Shown in pieces: positions 21,916 through 32,884 of a stretch of 64,000 nt of DNA (the stretch's first letter is position 1; each line of letters begins with the position of its first letter). The stretch is taken from NCBI GenBank assembly GCA_014925825.1, contig JACGCK010000034.1, positions 186,001-250,000 of the forward strand, written 5' to 3'. Source of the DNA: Pholiota molesta. Its lineage: Eukaryota; Basidiomycota; Agaricomycetes; Agaricales; Strophariaceae. The notes beneath the pieces are model-generated. The model was not told the DNA's origin. It made no database searches and saw only the letters and a list, made by a program, of their open reading frames with translations. A program made the translations under genes and the position numbers.

Positions 21916-22675
21916 TTACCAATAGTGCGTCTAGTATGCCAGAGGCGCAAAACAAATATCTCTGTGTTCTCATGACTGATACATGGCACTAGCACGCCTT
22001 TGGGGTTGATTCCCAAATAATTCCCTTCCTATTCTGTTTAATTTGTAATTAAAGCGAGCAAAACAGTTGGACTTATGGTGCTGTAACTTTTTGGTAACTT
22101 TATTATAAAATTCAGAAATTCAGACGCATGCAAGCTACCTATGCCTTGGTAGAACGTCGGCAAGGGCTTATATAACTGAAATAATTGACTCAGTATCAAG
22201 TTTGAATATTCTCTGAATGCTATATTACATGTCCGTGCATTTAGTACAGCAAAAGTAATGGGGCTGCAGATTTCGCGCGCTCGTCTTTGGATCGCCGCAT
22301 CGCGTTAAGACATAGGTAATGTCTGGCAAGTCCTGCATCCGTGGACAGCAATGAGATTCGAACAAGATTCGAACTCCTGTGGTCAACAAGGTTCAAATTT
22401 GAACCCCGGGACGCCTATTGTACTAGTGTGACGTGGTGTCGTAGGCCTCAGGAGCAGATGAGGTGCACATGGGAATTCCAAGCGATGTCTCAGCCAAGTC
22501 TCAGCCACCTGGAACGTAGACGGGCGTTGGAGGGGCCTAAGCTGTCAGCCCCACGACTCGGAGGGCCGTGAGCGGCCAGTGAATGAGAGCAGCGTGTGTA
22601 AGCGTGGCCAGACGCGGACCGGAGTGCGCGGTGCGTTTTTTGCATGCCGACGCACGCCGGCCACGCTGGGTCGCG
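21916..22675. other. Repeat-associated DNA between copies B and C
   Basis: No gene is recognised. The stretch is AT-rich to 22250 and then more GC-rich. It is probably interior DNA of the element whose right end lies near 22694. Confidence 0.35.
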
Positions 22676-22694
22676 CAAAAAGCTAGGTGCCCCG

Positions 22695-23591
22695 ATGGAA
22701 ATTGCCAAGAACGAAGTCGGGTGGCCTGTCCTCTATATCTATGTGCGCATTCCAACAAAAGCCCGCTATCTTGTTGGCGATGAAAATTGCCAAGAACCTG
22801 TCAAGAACGACGTCGAAGACGCCGTATGATTGCCAGGCTTACTGCACCTACCACATACCATGGTCGCTGGTGCGGTCGAGACGGGGGGTGCAGTATAGCG
22901 TTCTCCGACGCTGCGTTCTCCGACGCTGCGTTCTATATGGATTCTCGTATGTACTATGGCAGGCAGTTGACCATCCACGATTTGACCTGCGCCCACATGG
23001 TTAATTTTAGCGTGCCGACGCTCTGAATCTGTCTCTGGCCGCGCCGACCGCACTTTGAATTCGGCGTCCTCTGGGTGTCCTGTAGTGGTGTAATTATAAC
23101 TAGATGTTTTAAATAAACCTTTGATGACCAGTTGTATTCATATGGTGTTATACCGTAGCTGTGTTCTGATGTGCAATTTGAAATTCTGCTTTGAGGGTTG
23201 TCAAAGTATTTTCGTGTGTTCTGAGCAGGATCATGGCGTCCAAATGGTTGTTTTATATGAAGACACTGTTAACATATCTGGTAACCGCGTATCACTCGCC
23301 GACGAGGGAGCCTCAGACAAGGTAATGGCAATGGGGGTCTGGACAGACGAAAAAAAAAAAAAAATAGAAAAAGAGAACGAAGTAAAAGGGGCATGAAAGC
23401 ATAATGTATTGTGTATTCTACCAAACGATATATTCTGACAAGTCTTTCGTCCGTTCAAAACGGAGCCGTGCATGTCTTTAATAATTATATACATAGAGCA
23501 AGAAAACATATAAAGGGCAAGCTTTCAACGTTAATTTCCTCAGAATCAACTCATTTACTGGTTCTATCTTCCATTACACATTCCTCTCAAC
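22695..23591 (+). repeat. 5' flank module, copy C
   Basis: Diverged copy of the family upstream module. It has a 15-bp tandem duplication (GTTCTCCGACGCTGC twice) near 22900-22930, and the shared TATA and leader near 23508-23591. From 23385 on it is part of the near-identical block. Confidence 0.7.
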
Positions 23592-24090
23592 ATGTACGCT
23601 AAATTTGCTCGCCTCTTCGCCATTGCCGCTGTCGCTCTCGTCGGCGTCAACGCTGCACCCGCCGCGAATGTCGTGAGTAGCATTCACTAACTGGATTATC
23701 TGCGGATTATATGTGAATGACCACACAGGAGAACCTCGACGCGAGAGCCGCTCAAGTCGATGGTCATCTCTTCGTCTGCATCGACATCAACTTCTCAAAC
23801 ACCTGTGCCAATCTCAATTTCAACGTGAATACATGCATCAACTTTAGCTCGCCGTTCCAGGACACTATCTCGAGCCTTGGCCCCGACCCAGGATTTACCT
23901 GCGTTGCCTTCGTGTGAGTAACTTCAATGCCCCATAGGGATCGTACACTTACAAATATGATGTTAATGGGCTGTTTATTAGGGACGCCAATTGCTCTGGA
24001 GCTGGCTTGATAGTGACCAACCCCGGGTTCTCTAGCGTTCCTGCTGCCTTCAACGACGTACTCAGCTCCTTCAGGTGCACCCGCAGCTAG
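23592..24090 (+). CDS. Small secreted six-cysteine protein, copy C (same protein as B)
   Basis: Exons 23592-23672, 23729-23913 and 23982-24090. The coding sequence and both introns match copy B base for base, so the protein is the same 114-residue six-cysteine secreted product with the QDTISS and NDVLSS signatures. The duplication is recent or was homogenised by conversion. TATA box near 23508. Confidence 0.8.
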
Positions 24091-24654
24091 AGCGTCTGTC
24101 TCGGAGGATCAAAGGATGGTTTTGTGTACTACTGAGCTTTGTTTGTAACGTGTTATTTCAAATGGGATAGCGTCATTGGCCAATGACAAACATATTTCCA
24201 CTTATACGATTGATGAGCGCCGTGTCGGCCATGTTGTCGATCCCTCGATTTATTTCCGATAAAATATGACAATGAGGGACTCTCAGACTGTGGACGTTAA
24301 GAAATCATGCTGCGCCTGTTAAAGGATTAACTAGCACTAAATTCTCCGACGAAACTCTACATCTGTGATTCTGACAAATTAAGCGCTTGCCAAGCGCCCG
24401 GATGGAGTGTGGAAGACAACGAAATATTTGTTAACCAGCATCGTCGCTCGGGTGGCCTTAATTGGGATTTACTCGTTGGTGTTCGTCATCATTTATTTTT
24501 GGAGCCGGCGCGAGTGAGAACAGCGCTGAGCGTGCATAAGGTGGGATCGAGCAGACGTAAACAAGCTTGTTTCCATTGGCTCCAGAAAAAATAGTATGTG
24601 CAATTGCGAATATATATTTCATCCCCAAAACCTGCACAGCGGTACTACGAGCGT

Positions 24655-24809
24655 CAAGCTTCGGTCGTGATCATCATTTCCTTCATCTTTTTCGCATTAC
24701 CTCGGGTCTCTTCACTCGCCTCGTCGTTCATTGCTATCTCATCCAATCTCTGCCCCCAGAACTTCCACCGTTCGACAAAATCCTGCACTCCCCTTCCAAT
24801 GTCGGCGTG
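24655..24809 (-). pseudogene. DUF3632 3'-end fragment (copy C flank)
   Basis: Duplicate of the fragment at 19836-19990, carried along in the 2.28-kb block. It encodes only the C-terminal part of a DUF3632 protein on the minus strand. Confidence 0.65.
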
Positions 24810-25254
24810 CGCAGGGTGGCATACACTGCTCTGTGAGACATAGGCGCCAGGCCCCGAACGGCACTGCTCTATGAGACATCCTCCGCGCGCGGGCGGCGTA
24901 CACTAACCCAGACTGAGACTGGCTCTCTTCCTGCGCCCGCAGCCGCTTATAAAATCCCCACCCAATCTCCCTCGGCGCACCCTCCTCCACACCACACCAT
25001 CCCGGCTCCAGCTCCAGCGCATCCGCCGAAGTACACGCACAGCCGCGCGTACCCCGACCTCTCGCCGCATGCCGTGCCCTTCACGTACTGCCAGAAGTGC
25101 AGGAATGCGCGCGGTATGTGGCAGAAGAGCATCAACGCGGGGGCCGCGATTTTGATCTGCCAGATGTGCGCAGTGTGGTGTTTTGGGGTGAGGGTGGTGG
25201 GCGCGGGGTGGGTAGCGGGTGGAGGGGGCGGCGGATCAGGGGAGGTGGCCGTGG

Positions 25255-25668
25255 GGACTACGGTTTTTTTGCGTGCATTGACGTGTTTTCGCATGCAGCG
25301 ACGTGCATCGGACGTGCATCAACATGCATGGCGTGAGGCCGCCGTGCATTGACGTGCATTGTGACTTTGCGTGACACGGGCACAGTCAACTTTGAGGCAA
25401 TATAGAAACAGGGCAGAGGCTCATGTTCCCCCACATTTCTTGCTGATATGTAAACTAGTTATGTCAAGCAATGCGTCAAAATTGCTATCTAAGATTTTAT
25501 TCAGGTATAACGGCCGGGGCTTGGGCTTGAATCCGTACGAGTTTTTGGGCTGTGTGACAATTATGCAACATGTCACACGTGCATAGCAAAGGTCATTGCG
25601 TCTTCATTCCAGACTGTAGACTAACAAGTACATTCGTACACTTGAATTATAGTTTTCTCAGGTAGCTA
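25255..25668. mobile_element. Truncated left part of the 0.97-kb element
   Basis: Identical to 20436-20849. The right half, including its terminal repeat, is missing; the sequence jumps at GGTAGCTA into TATAAAAGGGC of copy D. This is a rearrangement breakpoint, not an insertion end. Confidence 0.85.
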
Positions 25669-25673
25669 TAAAA
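25667..25673 (+). promoter_or_regulatory. TATA box, copy D, at a rearrangement junction
   Basis: TATAAAA lies 84 bp before the start codon, as in the other copies. Everything upstream of it in the other copies is replaced here by the truncated MITE-like element, so copy D keeps only its core promoter. Confidence 0.75.
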
Positions 25674-25750
25674 GGGCAAGCTTTCGATGGTAGTTTCCTC
25701 AGAATCAACTCATTTACTGGTTCTATCTTCCATTACACATTCCTCTCAAC

Positions 25751-26371
25751 ATGTACGCTCAATTTGCTCGCCTCTTCGCCATTGCTGCTGTCGCTGTGGT
25801 CGGCATGAACGCTGCACCCGCCGCGAATGTCGTGAGTAGCATTTATCAACTGGATTATCTGGGGATTATCTCTGAATAACCACACAGGAGAACCACAACG
25901 CGACAGCCGCTGTCGCTCTCATCGGCGGCAACGTTGTAACCGCCGCGAATGTTGTGAGTAGCATCCATCGACTGGATTCTCTGGGAGTGATCTCTGAATA
26001 ACCACACAGGAGAACCTCGACGCGAGAGCCGCTCAAGTCGATGGTCATCTCTTCGTCTGCATCGACATAAACTTCTCAAACACCTGTGCCAATCTCAATT
26101 TCAACGTGAACACATGCATCAACTTCAGCTCGCCGTTCCAGGACACTATCTCGAGCCTTGGCCCTGACCCAGGATTTACCTGCGTTGCCTTCGTGTGAGT
26201 AACTTCAATGCCCCATAGGGATCGTACACATACAAATATGATGCTGATGGGCTGGTTATTAGGGACGCCAATTGCTCTGGAGCTGGCTTGATCGTGACCA
26301 ACCCCGGGTTCTCTAGTGTTCCTGCTGCCTTCAACGACGTACTCAGCTCCTTCAGGTGCACCCGCAGCTAG
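25751..26371 (+). CDS. Small secreted six-cysteine protein, copy D, with an extra exon
   Basis: Four exons: 25751-25831, 25888-25953, 26010-26194, 26263-26371. Exon 2 (66 nt, 22 codons, phase 0 on both sides) has no counterpart in A-C. It begins like the normal second exon (GAGAACC-CAACGCGA) and continues like the second half of exon 1. Both introns are 56 nt and homologous. The remaining mature region encodes the same residues as copies B and C. The product is therefore a 137-residue secreted protein whose N-terminus has the signal peptide followed by a second small hydrophobic segment (AAVALIGGNVVTAANV). Six cysteines and both SS signatures are kept. Upstream regulatory DNA is lost beyond the TATA box, so expression may differ. 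Confidence 0.75.
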
Positions 26372-27008
26372 AGCGTCTGTCTCGGAGGATCAAAGGATGG
26401 TTTTGTGTACTACTGAGCTTCGTTTGTAACGTGTTATTTCAAATGGGATAGCGTCATTGGCCAATGACAAACATATTTCTACGTATACGATTGATGAGCG
26501 CCGTCTCGGCGATGTTGTCGATCCCTCGATTTATTTCCGATAAATATGACAATGAGGGACTCTCAGACTGTGGATGTTAAGAAACCATTCGGCGGTTTCT
26601 AACAGATCAATAGCACTAAATGCTCCGACGAGATTCTACATCTGTGATTCTGACAAGTTAAGCGCTTGACGACCGCCCGGATGGAGTGTGCAAGACAACT
26701 AGATATTTGTTAAGCAGATCGTCTGTCGGGTGGCCTGAATTGGGATTTGCTCGTTGGTGTTCGTCGTCATTTATTTTTGGAGCCGGCGCGAGTGAGAACA
26801 GCGCTGAGCGTGCATAAGGTGGGGTCGAGCAGACGTAAACAAGCTTGTTTCCATTGGCTCCAGAAAAAATAGTATTTGCAATGGCGAATATATATTTCAT
26901 CCCCGAAACCTGCACAGCGGTACTACGAGCGTCAAGCTTCGGTCGTGATCATCATTTCCTCCATCTTTTTCGCATTACCTCGGGTCTCTTCACTCGCCTC
27001 GTCGTTTA
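26372..27008. other. 3' flank of copy D with a shortened DUF3632 fragment
   Basis: Follows the shared 3' flank (AGAGCGTCTGTCTCGGAGG onward). On the minus strand from about 27008 it ends in the DUF3632 C-terminus (DEASEETRG and on to MMITTEA). The flank stops at CTCGTCGTTTA and runs directly into the HNH-like relic. Confidence 0.6.
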
Positions 27009-27009
27009 T

Positions 27010-28110
27010 GACTACTCACTCCACCTCCCCGACCTGCAGCGCCCGAAGCGCCCGCTCCAACACCCGCCCCGACCTGCCCCAAATTCCAGCCCGATCGACC
27101 CCTTGCTCCGCCCCTCGTCCATCTCCTGATACACCCTCCTAATCCACTCCGCCGCGCCGGAGTGCGGCGCGACCCGTGCACACGCGGCGTGGATCGCGAG
27201 GTACTTGGGGGACGGGAGCGGCGGACGCACGTCCGGCGTGGTGAGCGTGATCGTACTGGGGTAGTAATAGTAGTCGCGGAGGTCGTGGGCGCACGCGGAT
27301 TCGAGTTCGCATGTGTTTATGACGGGCAGGGTTCGGGGTCGGACAGGATAGAAGGGGCGGTATTGGGAGGGGGTGGGCCGTGTTAGTGGGTCGAGGGAGG
27401 CGGTGTGAGGAGGAGGTACGGTTTCGGCGAACCAGAAGGCGAACGCGTCGAAGCCGACGCGAAAGGCGCTGGGAGTCGCGTACGAGTGTCATCGCGTTCT
27501 CCAGGCGGTGTATATTGGACTTGAAGTTGACTTGAGCAGGGCCCGCGGTACGTCTTCGTGGCACAGGCGCACCAGCGCGGTCGACCTCGTGCTCCGCCCC
27601 TCGTACATCTCCTGATACACCGTCCCAATCCACTCCGCCGCGCTGGAGTACTGCGCGACCCGTGCACACGCAGCGTGGATCGTGAGGTACTTGGGGGACG
27701 GGAGCGGCGGACGCACGGGTCCAGCGTGCTGAACATGGCGTGCTGAGTGTGATCGTGGCGGGGTAGTCACGGAGCGCAGGCGCGCAGATTCGAGTTTCCA
27801 TTGGTTTAGTGTGGGCTGAGTTCTGGGTCGGACAGGATAGGAGGGGCTGTATTGGGGGAGGGCAGGCTGTGTTAGTGGGGCGAAGGAGGCGAGGACGTAC
27901 AGTTTCGGCGAACCAGGAGGCGAACGTGTCGAAGCCGACGTGGAAGTCGTGTACGAGCGTCATCGCGTTCTCCAGGCGGTGGGTGTTGGACTTGGGCTTA
28001 ACTTGAGCAGAGCCCGCGGTACCTCCTCGTGGCAAAGGCGCGCCATGACGCCGTACATCGATGCAGCGTAATGGCTCTGGTGTGCGTATATCGAGAATGA
28101 GTGCTAGAGG
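27010..28110 (-). pseudogene. HNH-endonuclease-like gene relic with an internal tandem duplication
   Basis: Read on the minus strand from about 28060: YGVMARLCHEEVPRALL, then the landmark NTHRLENAMTLVHDFHVGF followed by DTFASWFAET. After an intron come PLPSPKYLAIHAACARVA and SGAAEWIRRVYQEMDEG. This order (IHRLENxxTL-x-HxxFD, then a PxPxYLxIHAACARVAxLSGAAE tail) is what I know from fungal proteins with an HNH nuclease domain of the PF13391 type; the assignment is from memory and moderate. About 480 bp are duplicated in tandem (roughly 27117-27600 and 27603-28050), the two pieces are in different frames, and stops interrupt them, so it is dead. Confidence 0.5.
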
Positions 28111-30075
28111 GGAAACCAGAGAGAGAAGTACTGCACCTTTCGCGAAACGGGTTCTATGTCGGGAGCACGGATATCGGGAATGTGTGCCCGCACTCTATAG
28201 GTGCAGTCTGCGTGCTAGGGCCTGCATTGACGATGTCTTCGAGCTCGTGATGGAGGACTCGAGGAAAAGATCTGTCCTAGGTAATCGGAACCCACGGACC
28301 GAATGTGACAAGTGTCAAGTCACGAGAACCACGTAGCATCACAACTGCAGGACCCTTTCCCAGTCATCCACCATATGCACATTGCAGGCGCACGATCCTG
28401 CACGATCCCAAAGGATAGACGCTTCATCTCCTTGAGGCCTCCGCCTACCAGAGCTACACGTTCTACAGAGAAACTACGCGGGCTTAGTATGTCTGCACCG
28501 CTGTCCTCCGGCGTTGCTGCTACGCTTCACTGCACCAGCTTCCATCTTGGTTCTATATCCTACTTCCCCCTCCTCGACGCTCGTTGCAGCACATATCTTC
28601 TTGCACCAGCGGCGTCTGCTCGAGTCGAAGCTTGCTCAGAAACCTCGATATGGGTCGGGTTACTTGTATGGCGACCGACGTGGACGATGCGCAGTTCAAT
28701 GTATGGTTGAAAACGAGAGCGGGGGTGGCGATGTATTCCATATAGAAGCCTCGATGGTTATCTGGTACAAGCTAAGCATGTTTTTGCGCATTTAGAATCA
28801 GCCGGTTTCGTTTTGGGCTTGTTGCTGTTGAAGTATGCAGTTGGTTCGCGTTTGTGCTGTTCTGGGATGGTGCTGCCGTTCTGCTCTGCGTTGCTACTTG
28901 TCTTATCTTTGTTTTGTGCTTGATCCATTGCCCATGCCTTGAACGACTCTGTTCGTCCCACCTTTCCCCATTTTCAAAACCACCCGAGCTCAGCTTCGGA
29001 GGCATTGTCACCTCTGATGATCTGAGATTCTTTCCAATATAGTATTCCCTTTCAACATGGTATTACCAACACCGGCATCGCGATATCACGCCTCCGCGAC
29101 ATTCGTCTCATCACCAGACCCTACGACGCGAGTGCCCTCCTCTTCATCAGCGCCGACGGCCCAGCGAGCTCTATTCGAATTTCGACCGGCTGAGAAAACG
29201 CCATCCGGGTGGACGCTACCACGGATCATGGCTGCGAGCATGCGAGAGCGCGCTCTGCATGCCTTGCTGGACTCTCAGTGCGGCGGTGTTGGCTTTCCGT
29301 GCGTAGGGGAAGCCTGTGAAGGATCCCCAGGCGGGGCGGTGTGACTATAAGTGGTCGATCGGGTTTATTGGGGCGGTACTCGAATCGGACAGCGATGAAC
29401 CTGGTGTGTGTTCGCATCGTGCGCGTATCTATCTTATATTTTACTATTCTGACGCACGTTTTCCGATTCAGTATGCCTTTTCAATATAGTATCACAAACA
29501 CCGGCCTCGCGATACTGCACCTCCGCAACATTCGTCTCATCACCAGACGAGTCTCCTCCGCGCCTCATCTCTTCATAGCACCGATGGCCAAGCCAGCTTT
29601 ATTCGAATGGCGGAGGGAACATCGGCTGGGCGGAAGCTGCCACGGACGGATCGGCACTGCGCGCATGCGAGAGCTCGCGCGTCTTGCCTTGCTGGACTCC
29701 CAGTGCCGCGTTGGGGCTTTCCGTTCGTAACGGGAAGCCTGTGAAGGATCCGCAGGCCGGGGCGGTGTGACTTCAGGTGGTCGATCGGTTTTTTTGGGGG
29801 CGGTACACGAGATGGACAGTGTTGAACCTGGTGTGTGTTCGCGTCGTTCACATGTTTTCCTCGTATTCCTTTCTGACGACGAGCGCCGTCCAGGGTGGCA
29901 TGGAAACATGGCAAGGAATGAAGGATGGACGCGATTAGTTTCGTGGCTGTTCGACCGCCGGCTTCGTCCTTTTGGTGTGTATCTTCCAGGAAGGCTGGGA
30001 GAGACGGATGTCAGCGACGTTTTTGCCGTTGGGCGTACCTGTCTCTGTTTATATCCTTAGCCACGTAGAATATCA
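28111..30075. other. Decayed duplicated segment, no intact gene
   Basis: This stretch and 34000-35620 are diverged copies of each other: shared words include GTTCTATATCCTACTTCCCC, TCTCATCACCAGACC and GGACTCCCAGTGCCGCG. On the minus strand 28490-28740 may be the 5' part of the HNH-like gene (RIVHV and SNPTHIEVS, better kept at 34470-34650). A piece reading FQHGITNTGIAISRL occurs near 29057 and 29485, and again near 35222. None gives an intact frame. I do not recognise the source. Confidence 0.4.
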
Positions 30076-30079
30076 TTTT

Positions 30080-30310
30080 CTTGACAGAAGTGATACGAAA
30101 ATCGGTACAAAAGGTGTTCCTAAGCGTGTGCAATATAGATCGAGGCCGAGTTTCTCAAGCTCCCGACTCTTATCCTTCCAATATCTCTGCGACAGGCACA
30201 TCTTCTGACTGGAATAATCTTGAAGGTAATATTTGGCGCCCCTCCGGCATGTTTACGAATACTCGCCATCACCAGGTCCTTGGTCCTGTTGAAATGTGGA
30301 TTGAAGGTGG
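30080..30310 (-). pseudogene. F-box gene 3'-end fragment
   Basis: On the minus strand it matches the last ~75 codons of the F-box gene at 38410-39867 (NRTKDLVMASIRKHAGGAPN against KRTKDLVMASIRKRAGGAPN), then shifts frame. The middle of the gene is absent. It is a truncated relic lying next to the DUF3632 gene. Confidence 0.75.
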
Positions 30311-30425
30311 AGGTGGACTTGTCTGATCAAAAATTTGGACTGCCCGATTCTCATGTTGGCCGCGCGCGGTTAATTTACAAACTCACAGGTCTCGTCAAGT
30401 ACATACAGTGGTGCTACTACGACCT

Positions 30426-31365
30426 TCAAGCTTCGGCCGCAATCATCGTTTCCTTCATCTTTTTCGCAATACCTCGGGTCTCCTCACTCGCCTCGTCGTT
30501 TATTGCTATTTCATCCAGTCTCTGCTTCCAGAACTCCCATCGTTCGACAGAAAAGCCTACACTTCCTTTCCAATGTTTTCCGCCAGGCATGTGATTCCGA
30601 CTAGCGCCCTCTCCGTTTGCTTTGCAAAAGCCGAAAATAAGGTTGCTGGCAAGTGTAATCCATACGTTCGCAGGGAGGATGCCAGTGTCCAGATGAGGGC
30701 CTACTTCGTTATAGCCCTCAATGTAGTGGTCCGGATCTTGCTCCAGAACGTCGCGTAAGCGAAATACAGCGAGCTTTGAGATATCGATAACACCCTCTGT
30801 GGTCAACCGTGCAGCGAAGGCCTGGAAGTTGATATCGCGGATGCGCGATTGCTTCTGGTGATCTGAATCGTCATTAATGATAATACCTTCCAATGAAGAA
30901 TGATTAACACATCCTAATGCATGTACGAAAATGGGATCGTTATTTACCGTGTGTTTCAATGTTGTCCGTCAAAACGTGACCAAGAACTGGGAGATCAGTC
31001 CAAAGCTTCGTGGGGCCATTGCCCCAATCGACGATGGTAATCGTGGTTGGATCAGGAAGGTCGCGGAGTGTTTTTATCAATGCGACGAGTCTGTCCTGAG
31101 ATGGGTGCTGCCAAGGGATTTGCTCTACCACCGCGATGAAAAGATCCCAGAGGTGCAACAGGGGGTCATAGTCCACCGATCCAGGCGGGAAAAGTGTGGC
31201 AATCGCCTCTGCAGCCGTCGTCGCCGATATCGCAGATGAGGGCTGGAGGTATGCGTCGAGGATGGAGAAGACCTTCCGTTCGACATCGAGAGTGGATAGG
31301 TGCTGATCCTTTTCTCTGCCTGTGTATTCGCGGAAGACGAGGCTCAGAGCAGTGGTGGTCGACAT
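30426..31365 (-). CDS. DUF3632 domain protein
   Basis: Two exons on the minus strand encode about 300 residues. The start ATG at 31363-31365 (MSTTTALSLVFREYTG) is preferred over one 24 nt upstream (31389). Exon 1 carries LHLWDLFIAVVEQIPWQHPS and VDWGNGPTKLWTDLPVLG. The intron lies within about 30922-30990; a 34-nt choice is suspiciously short, and a 68-nt choice from a GTCACG donor also keeps the frame. Exon 2 carries FQAFAARLTTEGVIDISKLA, FRLRDVLEQ, ANVWITLASNLIFGF, FSVERWEFWKQRLDEIA and a charged tail. This matches the fungal DUF3632 family of unknown function, with the usual length. It looks intact. Fragments of close paralogues lie at 19836, 24655 and about 26930. Confidence 0.75.
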
Positions 31366-31389
31366 GATGGTAGGAAGAATGGCGAACAA

Positions 31390-32074
31390 GGAATGGACGC
31401 GAAGTCACGGCGCTGGTAATCTATTAGTATTAGCATTTGATCTGGAGTTGGCATCTGACATCGGCGTTGGCTTGCCAGTGATCGGCGGCAAATACACTGC
31501 GAAAGAACAAGGGGTTTACCCATCATTCGTCGCGTAATTTCTATTTCGGCGAGGAGAAGCTGATTCATGAGGCTTTGTGGGTCCTTGGTGGGTCCCAAGC
31601 CTGATACCAAAATGATTGACCCACCCTTGCGCCCCGTGGTCGAGATACGCGTAATCTGTTCCAGAAAGACTGGACGCTGCTGTGGGCACTGGGCTAGGCG
31701 TTACTAATCGTCGCGTAGTAGGCATTAATGCTATCACATGGGCTCCATTTGTCAGTATTGCGAAAGATTCAAGATAATGACTGTTCAGCTTCGGTGTTAG
31801 CAGTTAGCAGATTATTTACTGGGTGACTTTCCATAATGCAAACTTGGATTCTTATGAATTGCCATTTATGCAAATAAATACACCTTTTGTCGGATATACC
31901 GTGCATATCTGCGCGTTCAGAGCACCTGATCAACGCTCGAAAACTATAAAAGACTATGGATCTGGTTACTTATTCCTTGCCTGGCGCCCTGGAACCCATT
32001 CAACCACACAAACTTACTCGCAGTCTTCGTTCTCATTCGACAATTCAAAAATCATATCCTCTACATCTTCAATA
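31390..32074. other. Divergent promoter region
   Basis: Between the DUF3632 gene on the minus strand and the small secreted protein gene on the plus strand. No coding similarity seen. A TATA box is listed separately. Confidence 0.45.
31945..31952 (+). promoter_or_regulatory. TATA box of the small secreted protein gene
   Basis: TATAAAAG lies 130 bp before the start codon at 32075, followed by a CT- and CA-rich leader, as is usual for strongly expressed secreted-protein genes in basidiomycetes. Confidence 0.55.
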
Positions 32075-32609
32075 ATGAAAAACGTCTTTATCACCTGCCT
32101 TCTCGCGTTCCCGCTGCTTCTGGTATCGGCGGCTCCATTGGATGTCCCGAACCTAGACCGTAGAAGCGGCGTACATATCGTCCCACTTCCAGTCGCCCGC
32201 CCCATCGATTCGTGTACTTGCCGTGAGTTGTTCTAATTGACGACTTGAGTCGCGAACTAATGAGTTACTTTCAGATGGACGGCACTATTCCGATGTCTAC
32301 GCAAGGGCATCGCACGATGAGTCAGTCCTGTCAATAATGAACATTGGATCAGAAATTAGATTATTTTTTTGCAGATGGCCTCATGCGTTTCTCAATATTG
32401 AACAACTTCACTTGCCCCGTTGCCCCAGGCCAATGATAAGGTGGAGGCTCAACAGGGTAGATCGTGCAGTCTATAGTGGAAAGTAAGTGCCCATGCCTTC
32501 AAGTTGTTCCAAATTCTAATAAATTAATTTACAACCATTTTACAGCCACTTCTGTGGGTGCATAACTCATGAGGGAGCAGCTGGCGTAAATGAATTTATT
32601 AAATGCTGA
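32075..32609 (+). CDS. Small cysteine-containing secreted protein (unrelated to the five-copy family)
   Basis: Four exons: 32075-32222, 32275-32320, 32375-32482, 32546-32609, joined by 52-63 nt GT-AG introns with the frame maintained, give about 121 residues. Residues 1-20 are a clear signal peptide (MKNVFITCLLAFPLLLVSAA). The mature part has a DSCTCHGRH motif, a basic middle (PRCPRPMIRWRLNRVDR) and a Cys-rich end (HFCGCITHEG, ending IKC). The five cysteines after the signal plus the C-terminal Cys suggest disulphides. I do not recognise a family. Splice sites were chosen by me from consensus and frame; the intact frame across three introns argues for a real gene. Confidence 0.65.
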
Positions 32610-32884
32610 GCATGTTCTGGAAAGTAGTAATGCATAACATAATTGACGCTTAGCGTAGAATATGATGTATTTGTTAATTGTGGATTGTTGCATTTGAACG
32701 CGCGTCTCAACCACTCTCAACCTCGCTTGGAGCTTAGTCTTAATTCTTTCGCCTTTGTGAGGGGTGAAGGGCTCCCGCTCTTTCGCTGGTATACGACGCA
32801 ATGTATTGGCCAACAATGGATATATACCAATAGGGACGACATGCCAATAACTGTATCCGAAAGGCTCCGACCACAACACTTAAA
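32610..32884. other. Short intergenic stretch
   Basis: Contains the 3' end of the small secreted protein gene; nothing else recognised. Confidence 0.4.

Larger units (their letters stand above)
23385..25668 (+). repeat. 2.28-kb near-identical duplicated block, unit 2
   Basis: Second unit of the block at 18566-20849 (offset 4819 bp, three substitutions seen). It ends at 25668 within the truncated MITE-like element and is joined straight onto the core promoter of copy D. Confidence 0.9.

Noticed and set aside
22340..22420. tRNA-like words (GGTTCAAATTTGAACC, GATTCGAA)
   Set aside because: A palindrome and scattered T-arm-like words, but no acceptor stem, anticodon arm or cloverleaf could be built on either strand.
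20436..22694. CRISPR-like spacing of short repeats
   Set aside because: Eukaryotic context, repeat words of 5-7 bp with irregular spacing and both orientations; they are subterminal transposon repeats.
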